Source of the DNA: Camellia lanceoleosa
Taxonomy: Eukaryota; Streptophyta; Magnoliopsida; Ericales; Theaceae
DNA: 64,000 nt
Direction of reading: 5' to 3'
Assembly (NCBI GenBank): GCA_025200525.1
Contig: CM045767.1
Span: forward strand, 118,914,021 to 118,978,020
A model generated the notes under the pieces. The model saw only the letters and a list, made by a program, of their open reading frames with translations. It did no database searches and had not been told where the DNA came from. Numbering within the stretch: position 1 is the stretch's first letter; every line of letters begins with the position of its first letter. Below, one piece after another: positions 1 to 11,801 of this stretch. The translations under genes were made by a program, and so were the position numbers.

Positions 1-459
1 AAATATTTGTCTTATCCTTTGCTTAATTGCTATTATAATATTGGTATTTACATCATCAAGAAGAATTTGTTTAAGTTCAATAGTTTGTCTGATATGGTTT
101 AATAATTTGTTTAAGAATTTGTTTAAGTTTAATAATTTGTTTAAGTTTAATAGTTTGTCTGATATACTTACAATGGCTACTTCCTCCTTTGTTTCACGCA
201 CTCCGTTTTTTTCAGTTCTACCTCCAAAAACCTACCGTTTCTGTTCCTCTCTCAAGTTCTGTATTTTTTTTTTTTTTCAACCAAAAATTTAAAATAGCTA
301 TAGCAGATTATTTAGTTGCCTTGTAGACAATTATTCCATGTCACTCATAGGGCCTTCTCTGTAACATCACATAATTTAAAAGTTTTTTATTTTGTTAAGT
401 GGTGGTGGTGCTCTTGTTTTGAATTTTGATCTAAAAAAGTATTTTGATCTCAGTTCATC

Positions 460-2918
460 ATGACTCTTAAAAGAAATTATCCATCTGGATTCACAAAAAG
501 GAAAAAGAAGCAAAGAGTCGAAAAATTAGTCAGGTGTCAAAGAGGAGCTATTGACAAGTTCTTTACGAGTGACAAACAAGTAGAACAATCAGTTGAAGAA
601 TTGAATAATGAAGAATTTGAAAATTTAGTGAATAATGAGAATGAAAATTTGGTGGATGAAGAAGGAATGAGAAATTTGTGGGTGCAGAAGCCAATCAAGA
701 TGATGAGATGAATGTGGAATGTGAGCATTGAAATATAGATGATCCGAGGACTTGGAAAATAATTGACCATAATTTACGAGATTTTTTAGTCGAAAGAGGT
801 CTTGTGAGAAGAAATTGTGAGTTCAACTTCCCTAAAGATGATTCTTCGAGGCATAGGCATTCTCACATGTTCATTACATTCGGCATTTACCAAATAGGGA
901 AAGATTTGATAGGAAATGGCTGATATACTCGGAACTTTTGGATAGAGTATTTTGCTTTTGTTGTAAGTTGTTTAAGCAAGAGGGAAATAAGACTTAATTG
1001 GCTATCGAAGGATTTAAAGACTGGAGAAATATTGGTGAGAGACTGAAAGGCCATGAAAGTGGTAACGAGCACATTACTTGCATGAGCAAATAGATTGAGT
1101 TGGAGGAAAGATTGGAAAAGCATCAAACAATAGATAAAAGTATACAAGAGCAAGCTAACAAAGAAAGAGAGCACTTGAAACAGGTTTTATTGATGATAAT
1201 TGCAGTTGTGAAAACACTTGCCGAGAATAGTTTACCTTTTCATGGAAGCCATAAGAAGATTTATGAAGAGAGCAATGGGCTTTTTTTTAAGCATAATTGA
1301 AATGATTGGCGAGTTTGATCCAACGATGAAACAACACTTGCGGCGGATAGAAAAAGGTGAGATTCATTACCATTATTTGTGTTACAAAATTCAAAATGAG
1401 GTGATACAAATGTTGGCAGGGGAAGTCAAAAGTGTAATTTTGACGATAATCAAACTAGCAAAATACTTTTCGGTCATATTTAATTGTACTCCGGATATAA
1501 ACCATCAATAACAAATGTCTTTTGTTGTACGATGCGTGGGTGTTTCAACAAGTCCATTTACGATGAAAAAGTTTCTTTTTTGGAATTCTTGAATGTGGAT
1601 GATACATCGGGGATGAGGCTTTTTGATAAACTTCAAGAAGCATTAGTTAACCTTCAACTTGATATTGGTGACTTAAGAGGGTAAGGATATGATAATGGCT
1701 CTAACATGAAAGGCAAAAAAAAGGTGTTCAAACAAGAGTACTTCAAGTAAATCCTAAAGCATTCTATACGCTGTGTGGTTGTCATAGTCTTAACCTTGTG
1801 CTTTGTGATATAGCCAAGTCTTGCTCTAAAGCAAAAACTTTTTTTGGTGTGGTACAACGCATATATATATTATTTTCATCTTCCATTCAACGTTGGACAA
1901 TTTTAAAAGATAATCTAAAGAAGGCCTCACGGTTAAGTCGTTTATGCATAAATGCATTGGAAAAGTCGTATTGAAAGTGTTAAACCACTAAGATACCATG
2001 CTTCAAAAATAAAAGATGCTTTAATTGACGTATACAACAATCCTGCCACAGATTCAATTGCAAAAAGTGAAGCTAAATCCTTGGTAACTCATGAACTTGA
2101 GACTTTTGAGTTCTTATTTAGTATTGTAATTTTGTACAATTTGTTGTTTCATGTTAACTCTGTTAGCAAGCTTCGTCAAAGTAAAGATTTGGATATAGCA
2201 GTTGCTGTAAAACAGCTAGATAGGCTTGTTAAGTATGTTGCAATGTATAGAGAAGTTGGTTTCATGGAGGCTATGGTTGAAGCTAAAGAAATGGCAAGTG
2301 AATTTGGGAATTGAACCTACATTTGTTAAAAAGCGCATCATTTCTAGAAAGAAACAATTTGATGAGAATGTTAGCGAAGAGGTGACCTAGTCGGCTAAAG
2401 AATCATTTAGAGTTGGTTACTTCTTGTATTTTGTTGATCAAGCCCTTTGTTCACTCAAAAATAGGTTCGAACAATTCAAAGTATATAAGGCAAACTTTGA
2501 CTTTTTGTTTGACTTGAAAAAGTGCAGCAATGAATCGTTGAAAGCGGGGTGTGTGAACCTTGAAGAATTTTTAAAACATTGTGAGATTTCCGATATTGAT
2601 GGAAGAGATTTATTAATGGAGCTAAAAGTCTTGAAAGAGAGATTGTCAAAAGAAGTCAATAAACCAATTGAAGTGCTTAATTATTTGCAGTTGATGGCAA
2701 ATTGTTTTCCAAATTCATGGGTTGTTTATAGGATACTTTTGACTATTTCGATTACAGTTACATTGGGGGAAAGAAGCTTTTCAAAGTTGAAAATGATCAA
2801 AAATTACCTTCAATCAACCATGTCACCAGAAAAATTGAATGGATTAGCATTGTTATCCATTGAAAATGATTTTGCAAAAAAACTAGATTATCCAAGTATG
2901 ATTGTTATTTGCTTCTAA
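460..2918 (+). pseudogene. Decayed hAT transposase, zinc-finger MYM/TTF type
   Basis: This is a relic of a transposase that would cut and paste a hAT DNA transposon in the nucleus. Translation starts in a basic N-terminus (PSGFTKRKKKQRVE). In another frame a TTF-type zinc-finger stretch follows at about 907-985 (RKWLIYSELLDR, then CFCCKLFK). The hAT core (DUF4371-like) runs over about 1010-2310, and the C-terminal hAT dimerisation region over about 2740-2900 (VTLGERSFSKLKMIKNYL, then LNGLALLSIE). The reading frame changes at least four times and internal stops occur (for example near 711, 1300 and 2314), so no functional protein is possible. The family assignment rests on the order of these motifs as known from plant ZMYM1-like transposases. 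Confidence 0.85.
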
Positions 2919-3125
2919 AAATGCAAAAAGAATAAGGATCAAGTGATACTTATTAGTTGTTGTAATGTAATACTAAGTATTTTTTTGTGATTTTGACACA
3001 AACCTTTTGTCCTTGACCTTTAATTTTTTTTTTTTCATTCAATGAAAAAAAAGATGTGAAGGGCCCCAGAAATTTATTAATTAATTATCAATTTTGGGCC
3101 CCGGAAATCTCAGGGCTAGGCCTAC
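2919..3125 (+). mobile_element. 3' end of the hAT element
   Basis: After the transposase stop comes an AT-rich tail, then two GGGCCCC blocks (3061 and about 3098) and CAGGGCTAGGCC near 3111. The hAT relic at 27024-28245 ends in a related run (…CAGGCCGGCCCTG), so this looks like the mutated right terminus of the first element. The left terminus was not found; it may lie before position 460 or outside the window. Boundaries are inferred. Confidence 0.5.
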
Positions 3126-3129
3126 TCTT

Positions 3130-4135
3130 TGATATACACTAACGGGTTCTTTTTCTTTCTTTCTTTGATATACACTAACCGGTGAGGCGACTAATGACCA
3201 CAACCTAAGGCTCATTTCTTTTTCACTTTCTGTTTTTGATATATATTCATCGACAACCACTATCGATTGAGGTTCACTGACAATCACTATTGATTGAGGT
3301 TCACTGGCAATCACTAACCACTGACTCTGCGCCTTTACCGATAATGAAGAAGATGAGTTTCCAACGATATTCTTGACATAGATATACTCAGCTCTACTCA
3401 GATCTGGCTAAGATCACAAGACAAGACTTACCAGAATGTTCAAATTTTAATGTAGATCTACATCAAATCCGGCTAATCTAAAAAAAATTATTGTCGAAGT
3501 ACAATCATCTCCCTATGTCTGTCTCTTTCCTTTTATCTCTCAGGTTTTTTTCTTTTTCTCTACCATACACTTCTATTTTCTTGTTTTAATAGAGAAAATT
3601 TTCAAGTTCTGAACAAATATTTTTAGAGTTTTAGTTACAAACGGTGAAAATTATAAAATTTTCTAGTTTTAGTTTTTCAAGTGCTGAAATGGATCATGTT
3701 TTAAAATTGTAAAATTTTTACAATTTCATAATATGTTTTTACTACAAAATTTTATAATTTCATAACAAGTTTTTTAGTTTGATTAATTAGGAGAATTTTT
3801 CCTCATTGTTGTTGTTTCTTATTATTACGTTTTTTTTTTTTTCTTCTTCTTTCAGTTTGTCAATATTAGCAAATTATGCTATGTTTTTTTCACTTTAATT
3901 TCTTTTTTGAGACAATATTATGGACATTCCGGTGAGTTTTTGGCAATATTTTTGACGTCCAACAATGTTCTGGACATTTCAAAAACTTTCGATGGCGTTC
4001 ATAACACTCTAGCGATACTCTGACAACTTCCCAACGACGTTGAACATTCCGGCAAACCTCCGATGAACCTCTGGTGATTGTCTAACAAAAGTTCGGCGGA
4101 AGTCTGACGATAGTAAGATGTGCAGTGTCCTTAAA
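3130..4135 (-). repeat. Dispersed repeat, copy A
   Basis: The stretch is non-coding and AT-rich. Its reverse complement aligns along its length with 24664-25740. Shared landmarks are a series of short sentence-like motifs built on TCCGG/CGTCGG around 3930-4130, AAAATTTTACA-type palindromes around 3650-3780, and the Asn/Ser-poor segment with ATCTACAT near 3460. No ORF, terminal inverted repeat or target duplication was recognised. It may be a non-autonomous transposon or part of a large retroelement of unknown class. Confidence 0.55.
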
Positions 4136-4529
4136 ATTTAAAAAAAGTTAATAAAAATTAGAATTTTTTGATGATAAATAATTAAAAATATATATGAGTA
4201 ATTAGTGCAAGTGTTTTGTTTTCAAATTAGATAAATTTTGAACTGTGTAAAAAGGGCCTGCGGGTTAGTGCCTCCCAATTTTAATACAATTCCATGATAA
4301 CATAACCTATATAATTTGTCTATTTTTGTGTTCATCATTTAGACTTCTAAATTCATTTATAATGACGTAGTAAAGGAGTTGGGCTTTATATAGTATAGTG
4401 TAGGATAAATCAAAAGTAAATATCTATTATGCTACATCACTAGGGGTTAAATTGTAATATTTTTTTTTAGAAATGCAAACATTTTCCATAGTAGTTTTAT
4501 CTAAAAATAATTAATGTATGACTTAATTT
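4136..4529. other. AT-rich spacer, nothing recognised
   Basis: No ORF, repeat partner or RNA gene was recognised in this low-complexity A/T-rich stretch. Confidence 0.5.
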
Positions 4530-5690
4530 TATAGCAGTGCTAGGTCTACACAATTTTTTTTCTCCATTCCCCCTGATAAGGTGGCAAGACAAAATGCATG
4601 TAAGGAAAATTTTGAAAAAATATTTAAATGTGAATCAACTTTTCAAATTTTATTTGCTACGGAGTTTGGGGAGGAGAAATTATGTGGATGAATCAATTTT
4701 TTTTATTTTATTATTGATGCGGTTATGCAAAAATATGATTTTTAACTACATATTATTATTTTGAGTAAATTTCAGTTTACTCTGTATAGTTAAAAAGTCA
4801 AACTAGAGCTTAATATCCATGTACACATACAACTTATGTCTCTTTTGCTAGAAAACACTTATTTCTTAACTATTTGAGTAAATTCCACTTTTGATTTGTT
4901 ATACATCCAATACTATAATGCTCTATCCTCTTGTCACATCATTGCGGGTAAATTTATAAGTTGAAAAGTGTAGGTCTGCAACATTGTTTAAAAAAATATT
5001 TAAATCGTTCAATTTCAATTTATCTAAGAGATGGGTTGAAAATATTGTGAGAAATAGAGAGATGGTCCCCATATAGCAATACCACGTGCATAGATGCATC
5101 AAAATTGGTAGAGATACAGGCTTCAAAAAGGAGAAAAACCCAAAACACATCCAAAATTTTGTACCATAAATTTATTTAGAAAATTTAGTGTGTGATTGAT
5201 ATTTATTTAGTGAAAATTTAATGTGTGATTGATATTTACTTAATACTGAAAATGCACTTTATCTATTTGTGCTTTACTCCACGTATGATTTATGTTTTAA
5301 GATTTGGAACGAGCAAAAAAAATTTAAAAAAAACAAGAAGAATTGGATAGAATCTCTGAAAATACACTTTAATCCATAAATTATAAGGAATTATATATTT
5401 ATTTTCAAAATATGGGAGACAAACTGCACATGAATTAATAAACTATATGAGTGTAAAGTGAAATTTACTCAAAATAATAATATGTCGTTAAGATTCATAT
5501 TTTTACATAATCGCATCAATATTAAAATTAATAAAAATGATTCATTCACATAATTTCTCCTCACCAAACACCCCAAATGATGTAGTAAACAAAATTTGAA
5601 AAGTATATATATAATAAAAAAATCAAATAAAATGAATCTTAACTACATATTATTATTTTGGAGCCTTAAATAGCTAAAAAGTATACATAT
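4530..5690. mobile_element. Inverted-repeat (foldback) element
   Basis: The segment 4636-4772 is matched in reverse complement by about 5462-5618, including a shared GAGGAGAAATTATGTG core and ATATTATTATTTTGAGTAA. That gives two arms of roughly 140-150 bp around about 690 bp of AT-rich loop. A direct copy of the arm edge (ACTACATATTATTATTTT, then TAG[CT]TAAAAAGT) recurs at 5640-5690 and is cut by the Helitron. The element has no coding capacity and its class is unknown. The outer boundary on the left is uncertain. Confidence 0.55.
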
Positions 5691-5703
5691 ATATATATAT
5701 ATA

Positions 5704-6618
5704 TCTATATAAGAGGCGGTTTGGTGCTTGTGGCTTGTCATTTTTTTCCTATTTTGCCCTTAGTTTATTTTTAAATTGCTATTTTACCCATCAGTTTGGT
5801 TGGTAAAACAATTTGGGTGTAATTACGCAAACATTCTTGGTCAATTATGAAATATAAATCTTTTATTTTTTAACAAATTACAAATACACTCATAAAGTTT
5901 TTTTTTAAATATGAATCAGTCCTATAATACTAGAAATTACAACTATCGTTTGTTATAAATTTTAATTTAACATAATATTCGGGGGAAAAAAAAACTATTC
6001 TCCAATACAATAATAAATTATCAAAATTATTTGTTGAAAAATATTTATCATATCATTAAAAACTATTAATTGACTTAATGATTTATTTATTAACAAAATA
6101 GTTAACTGAAAAATATTTTTCATATCATTAAAAATTATTAATTTACTTAATGATTTACTTATTAATAAATTTGGTTATTTGTTATGCAAGTATGATTTAT
6201 GTATTAATAAAATTAATCATTTGTATATAGATGTATTTTCTTCTACTTCTTTATTAGTTCAGTGAATTATCTTAGTAATTTTTTTTAGATGAGGGAATTA
6301 TCTTAATATTTGTTTTATATTTATGTGTTGAGAAAAAGTTACACACATAATTTTTTTTTTTTATAAATTCGGAAGAAATTTTAAAGTCTTATAAATTTAC
6401 TCAAAACGATATGGTAATAGAATTGGAGTCTACATCATTAGATGTATAACAAATCAAAAAATAATACATATCATACCACATAATTCTATTATATATCTAA
6501 TGATTTATTCTATTCAATTTCATAGAACAATATTCTAATTTTTAAAAAATTATCAAAATACAAAACTAAAATATACTGTAGTAATAGCCCGTACCTTGCA
6601 CGAGCCATTGTAAACTAG
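5704..6618 (+). mobile_element. Non-autonomous Helitron, copy 1
   Basis: The element begins TCTATATAAGAGGC after an A. It ends in a GCCCGTACCTTGCACGAGC hairpin (about 6588-6606), then about 8 nt, then CTAG (6615-6618) followed by T. A 5' TC, a 3' hairpin, a CTRR end, insertion between A and T, and no target duplication are the hallmarks of Helitrons. At about 915 bp with no RepHel helicase ORF, it depends on enzymes supplied in trans. A second copy starts only 2 bp further on. Confidence 0.75.
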
Positions 6619-6620
6619 TA

Positions 6621-7090
6621 TATATATAAGAGTCGGTTAGCTGCTTGAGGTTCGTCTTTTCTTTCCGATTTTGTTCTTTTATTTTGAATAATTGATTAAT
6701 GGTGGCCTATATATTGAGTGAAAGTTTTTTCGTAATTAAGCAAATTCGTTATTACGCAAATATTCTTGGTCAATTATGAAACAGGTTTTTTCGTAACTAC
6801 TCAAACAATCTTAGTCAATTATGAAATAGGTTTTTTCGTAATTACGAAAACAATCATGATCAATTATGAAACATAAATCTTTTATTTTTTAACAAATTAC
6901 AAACACACCCATAAAGTTTGTTTTAAATATGAATCGGTCCTATAATACTAGAAAATACAAGTTATAAATTTTAATTTAACACGATACTCAGGAAAAAAAA
7001 AAAAAAAACTATTCCTCTAAGTAATAATAAATTATCAAAATTGTTTATTGAAAAATATTTCTCATATCATTAAAAACTATTAATTGACTT
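6621..7090 (+). mobile_element. Helitron copy 2, left part
   Basis: The start TATATATAAGAGTCGG aligns with the first bases of copy 1, with the diagnostic TC mutated to TA. It contains about three tandem copies of a roughly 45-bp unit at about 6740-6866 (GGTTTTTTCGTAA… and GTCAATTATGAAA), where copy 1 has only one. It stops at GACTT, where a Tat retrotransposon has inserted, and continues at 18012. Confidence 0.7.
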
Positions 7091-7707
7091 TGTACGAGCA
7101 CTGAATAATCTTCTCGTACAATCCTGTTGACCAAGTTTGCACTCCTCCAAACGTCGTCGCTTTACTACCTGAAAAGACAAACATGAGCTAGCCGGCGGGG
7201 GTGTGTTGGAAACCTCTCCGATGCCTAAGTCAGCGATTAGACAATAGACACAAAAACTCTGTGTAATTAAGAGTAAGAATTGCAATAACTGTCCATAGAT
7301 CCTGCCATGAGCTTTTATAGATTCCGCCTGACACAATCCTAGTAGGACTCTAACTCTCCTTAGCAGAGTCCTTTTAGGAATTACACACCTAGAATAATGC
7401 TTATCCTTGAAACACCTTTCTCACTACAAGCCAAGTGAGACTCTGTTCGGCTAACTGTACTTAAACCGAGCTGCCTTGTGCTTCTACTCGCTTGACTGAG
7501 CTATGTAACCTCAACAGTTTATGCGTTTATCCACCCAGGCTACCCCTAGCTCAGCCATAGCACCAATCCGATTTATGCTACAAGCTACACACGGATAGCT
7601 AGGTCCAAAATCTGTAACCGAGCTACTCCTAGCTTGACCTAACACGCGGCCTGTCCTAAGACATCCTCATTTAGCTCGACCCAATTTGTCCATAAACTAC
7701 CCTCTCA
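7091..7707 (-). repeat. 3' LTR of Tat element 1
   Basis: This 617-bp terminal repeat is the partner of 17396-18011 and shows the TG…CA ends. The several-percent difference from the 5' LTR by eye indicates an insertion that is not recent. Confidence 0.9.
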
Positions 7708-7723
7708 ATTGCCCCTTAATTCC
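7708..7723 (-). promoter_or_regulatory. Polypurine tract, Tat element 1
   Basis: GGAATTAAGGGGCAAT in element sense sits directly before the 3' LTR. This is the expected position of the purine-rich primer for plus-strand DNA synthesis, and it is matched in the second Tat element. Confidence 0.65.
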
Positions 7724-8039
7724 ATCTGCGAAGCATAATTAGGATTACTGTTGTCCAAAGTCGAGCCAAATGTACTTAATTCAACTAAGCAAAAACTGTT
7801 GGTTCGCTCACAATCTGCTCGGTTCTAACGTGTCTTATCAATCACTTAGCACGTTTTCTGCCATCTCTTCAATCATGGGACACGTAACAGGCCCTACTAG
7901 CCCCGTACCTACAGTACAGTCGTCACCCACTACCAAAATTTGAAACGCCCCCACCTTTTTACATTTCCTAAATATGTAAAGTCACTCCCACTGTTCATCT
8001 TCACACTCGCACTATTCATCTTCATCCCTTTTCGCATTC

Positions 8040-8052
8040 GAAGCTATATACT
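8040..8052 (+). promoter_or_regulatory. Candidate TATA box of the opposite-strand gene
   Basis: AAGCTATATACTCCCC lies about 120 bp before the predicted leader intron donor, in a pyrimidine-rich CTTCATC leader typical of plant promoters. The sister element has a TATATTC in the equivalent position. Promoter activity is inferred. Confidence 0.4.
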
Positions 8053-8168
8053 CCCCATTATTCATCTTCATTCTCTTTAACACCCTGAGCTGCTCATCAA
8101 CACCTTACACCCGCCGTCGTTGCTGGAACTCGGCTTGCTGTCCAATACTAGACATTTTGCTCAAAACC

Positions 8169-8747
8169 TGTAAGTTCCTCGTGCTTTCTTATACTTTTTA
8201 CGAAGATGTTCATGTTGTTCTTCAAGTTCTTGATGCTTAATTATTGATGATTCAAAACTTCACTACGTAAATGGGAATCTACTAAAATACATAGACCACT
8301 GTTTAGGATCACGAATAGTCCTATGTTTTCAAACGAACACCCAACGGATGAGGTAAAACCCATTCAAAACTAGAGATTTTGATCCACATTAGCATAATAA
8401 CCGAATTAAAAACATGTTTGTGACCATCTAATAAACTTTGACCGAGCTACGTCCTGTTAGCCCTTTAATGCGGATCCCATCAACTAGGCATCTCACGAGA
8501 CCGCACTCTAATAAACTTCGACCGAGCTCCACGCCACACACTCTCCTGGCTAAACAAACTTTAAACTGTTTTGCATTGGTTCACTAGCCCAGTCACCACC
8601 TAGCCATAACACTCTATGTTCTTTACTACCGAAATTGACTCATGACCGTATATGTACAAGCACGCTCTCAATCGAGCAAACTTATGTTTTTAGCCCGGTC
8701 AACATTTTGGGCTTTAACACATTCTATTATTTCTTTCCACCTTGCAG
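8169..8747 (+). other. Probable 5' leader intron of the opposite-strand gene
   Basis: A good plant donor (CCTGTAAGT at about 8168) and a pyrimidine-rich acceptor (TTCCACCTTGCAG, AG at 8746-8747) bracket about 580 bp upstream of the coding start. A similar donor after a similar leader occurs in the sister element at 57287-57291. This is a prediction; no transcript evidence is available. Confidence 0.45.
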
Positions 8748-8905
8748 ACTTGACTAGGTTGTCCAGGCACACCATTCACTTTACTCCTCTGATGGTGCTA
8801 CTCAACTGAGCAACCCAACGGTGATCAACTCAAATTTAACGACCCCATAAACCATAAACTAAAGCCAATGGGCAAGTACGCTTCATAGTTAGCTCACCAG
8901 GGGCC

Positions 8906-10953
8906 ATAGCCGAATTTAGGAAAGACTACAACATTCCAGACGATATGCAATTCACCTTAGCCGAGCAAGATACTACATCCTGGGGCAAGCCCAGTTGTTG
9001 CCCCTTTACCGTCATATCAATTGTAGAGGGTGGACTCCGCTTTCTGGTCCAACTCCTTATTTGTGAATTTCTTAGGCAGACCAGACTTTGTCCCACCCAA
9101 TTATCCACAAATACATATAGGATTATAAACAACATTGTCGAGCTCAACCACTGCATTGGCCTAAACTTGGGACTGGCCGAGATATTCCACCAATACTCGC
9201 TCTGCCAGAACGATGACGGTTGGGTGTACTATCTCAAGGTCAAAAGAGGCCGAGAGAAAGTCGTCAAGTGCACACCAGACAAAGACTTGCATGATGATGA
9301 CTTTCTTTGGGTCTCTGGGAATTATGAGGACCAAGAAGCCCTAATACCGGGCTATAACATAAACTGGAACAAGGGCTCAGCCGATATGAGTAATTCGGTT
9401 TTGCTTCTGAACTTTTGCATCCCTTACTACCGTGCTAACCCTTTGTTTTGCTGCAGATTTGAACCTGCTTAAACAAAACTATCCTTACGCCAACTTGGAC
9501 GTGCTCCGCACCGCACTAAGATACCGACATTGGGATTAGAATGAGTTACTGAACGTAGAGTCGTCTTACTGATATAGTGGCAAGAAGAAGAGCAAAGTAA
9601 CTGACTTCTTCCTCGAATCTTCGCCTAAACCAGACCTAAACCTCCCTCAAATAAACCTAACTCCACTTACTGAAGAACAAGAGATGGCCAAAAAGAGAGC
9701 CATGCGTGCCCTTATCACCGAGCAGACCTCTGTCGAGGTGCAAACCGAACAAAAACAATTTGGCCGACCATGCGAGACAGTCGTCGCCCTTCCTTCCACC
9801 AGGACAACAACATCTCGGCCAAGCAAGCGTACGCATACCTTGTCCACCAAACACCAACGCCTAGTGGATGAAAAGGAAACTGCGCTTCCTGACCCCATAC
9901 TACAAGATTCGGAGCCTGCCCACTCTGGCCAAGCAAGATCTTGTTTCCCACCAGCGTGGGCACCAGCCGTGTCTTACAAAAACTGCACTGTGTTCTCTTC
10001 GGATTCGGTGGTCACTAAGAAGGACCACATGCTGGCTTTTAATTTATCAAAAAGCCTCTATCTGTTGGTCGATATGAAACCTCAAGGCCACTTAACCAAG
10101 CTCAAGGCCATTCGGTCGGCCGCTAAGTCAATAGTGCTTGTAAGTCACCTGTCTACTTATTTTAAGTCCACAGTTTGTGCAATAGTTCACCTGGTTTCTT
10201 CTAACAATTTCTTACTTGAATCCCAGGCTATACAAAAAAGCCACGTAGCCCACAAACGAGTGCTTGAACTGTGCAAGACAATGCGGTCAACCGTTGCTAA
10301 TGCGGAAGCCAAAGCAGCGAAGCTGAAAGAGGTTCAAGCAAAGCTGGCCGAGCTAGCTACTGAAAATGAGAGACTGGCCGAGCTGGTCAACGCGTCCGAG
10401 GCTGACAAACAAAAAGCCCTGGCCGAGAAAAAAGAGCGCTACTTGCGTGAACTGGCCAAGATTGAAAAGAAAAAGAACGCTGAGATCTAACTGCTGCAAA
10501 AAAAAAAAAAAAAAGAAAAAAAAAAAGATAGAGGACGCCAAGGACCAGGGTTTCAAAGAAGACGAAGAAACCAATGTTCAACAGTGCAAGACGGTTAAGG
10601 ATGTCTTCTTTAAATGCGGCTGGAAGGCAACATTGGTGGAGCTCGGCAAATCGAAAGATTCTACAGTGTTCCTCAATCCACATCCCCACAACATACCGAG
10701 CTACATGACAGACTATGCCAATGTCGTTTAACAAAAATTCTTACTGAAGGAAGAGGATAGCCTGGTGCCCCATGACACTTCAATTGATCTTTCTACTCGA
10801 TCGAAGGGCTTGACCAGACCAAACCAAGTCTACTTGTCAAAAAAGGCATCACCGACCAAACTCTAGAAAAGGGGTACTAGAACCAACCTAGCTAGTGATG
10901 GAGTTGGTGATTGTGCTGACGCCGAGCTGGAAGATCTGTTTACTTTTCCGTGA
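8906..10953 (+). pseudogene. Opposite-strand spliced gene of Tat element 1
   Basis: This gene lies antisense to gag-pol. Three coding exons are inferred by comparison with the sister copy: 8906-9383, 9457-10139 and 10227-10953. The N-terminal part (FRKDYNIPDD, GGLRFLVQLLICEFLRQ, LFHQYSL-like) resembles the plant 'putative gypsy type transposon' domain (PF04195). The third exon encodes a Lys/Glu/Ala-rich coiled coil (LAELATENERLAELV). Function is unknown; it is carried as an extra gene by some Tat elements. Damage: the start codon is ATA instead of ATG; the first intron's donor is AT instead of GT (9384-9385); a stop at about 10488 precedes an expanded A-tract (10498-10528); another stop lies near 10729. 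Confidence 0.75.
10140..10226 (+). other. Second coding intron of the opposite-strand gene
   Basis: An 87-bp AT-rich intron has GTAAGT at the donor and TTGAATCCCAG at the acceptor. The other Tat element has an 85-bp intron at the identical codon (42126-42210), which supports both. Confidence 0.7.
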
Positions 10954-11124
10954 AATAGATTGTTATTGTTTTTGTTATTCTTTCTCTTAGCTTTGTAATC
11001 GGGCTACAAGCCCCACCGTTTGTAAACATTTTTTCTATTAATGAAAAAAATTTCCCATCTTTTTGCTCGGTTGCTGTGTTGGTTCTGCAATATTTTACAT
11101 CATATTGTCTACGTGCCAAGCCAA

Positions 11125-11695
11125 ACTAATTGGCTCGGCCTAATCTCATCCTGCCAACCATCTTTAGCCTAAATCCTTATTTCGGCTAAAGAGTGCACAA
11201 ATTTGTTAGTCAAACCTACCAACCCTTTTAGGCCTAGATCCTCATTTCGGCTGAAGATGTGCAAAAAAATGTTGGCCAAACCTGCCAACCTTCTTTAGCC
11301 TAGATCCTTATCTCAGCTAAAGAGTGTAAAAAGTTATGTTGGTCAAACCTGCCAACCTTCTCTAACTTAGATCCTTATCTCGGCTCAAGAGTGTAAAAAG
11401 TTGTGTTGGTCAAACATGCCAACTTTCTTCAGCCTAGATCCTTATCTCGACTAAAGAGTGCAAAATGGTGTTGGTCAAACCTGCCAACCATCTTTAGCCT
11501 AGATCCTTATCTCAACTAAACAGTACACAATGGTGCTGGTCAAACCTGCAAACCATTTTCAGCCTAGATCCTTATCTCGGCTAAAGAGTGCAAAATCGTG
11601 TTGGTCAAACTTGCGAACCATCTTTAGCCTAGATTCTTATCTCAGCTAAAGAGTGCAGAATATGTTGGTCAAACCTGCCAACCTACATTGCCCTT
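11125..11695 (-). repeat. Hairpin tandem array of Tat element 1
   Basis: There are about eight units of 65-68 bp. Each contains AGCCTAGATCCTTATCTCGG as part of a near-perfect palindrome (AGCC…AGAT…ATCT…GGCT). A second short inverted repeat follows (TTGGTCAAACCTGCCAA). The array lies between the end of pol (minus strand) and the end of the opposite-strand gene (plus strand), the same place as the array in the other Tat element. Confidence 0.85.
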
Positions 11696-11801
11696 CAGTC
11701 GGGTAATGAGTATAAACTAGTTTACAGGCAGAAGAATACAAGTACTAGAAAAAAAAATGCCTGTTGAATGTCAAAAAGAAAAACTACAAGTATCTGAACA
11801 A

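Noticed and set aside
1..459. ORF of 83 residues at 41-292
   Set aside because: It is a low-complexity product of repeated TTTAATAATTTGTTTAAG units, with no domain.
11125..11695. Regular repeats that could suggest a CRISPR array
   Set aside because: Units are contiguous with no unique spacers, and the context is a plant retrotransposon.
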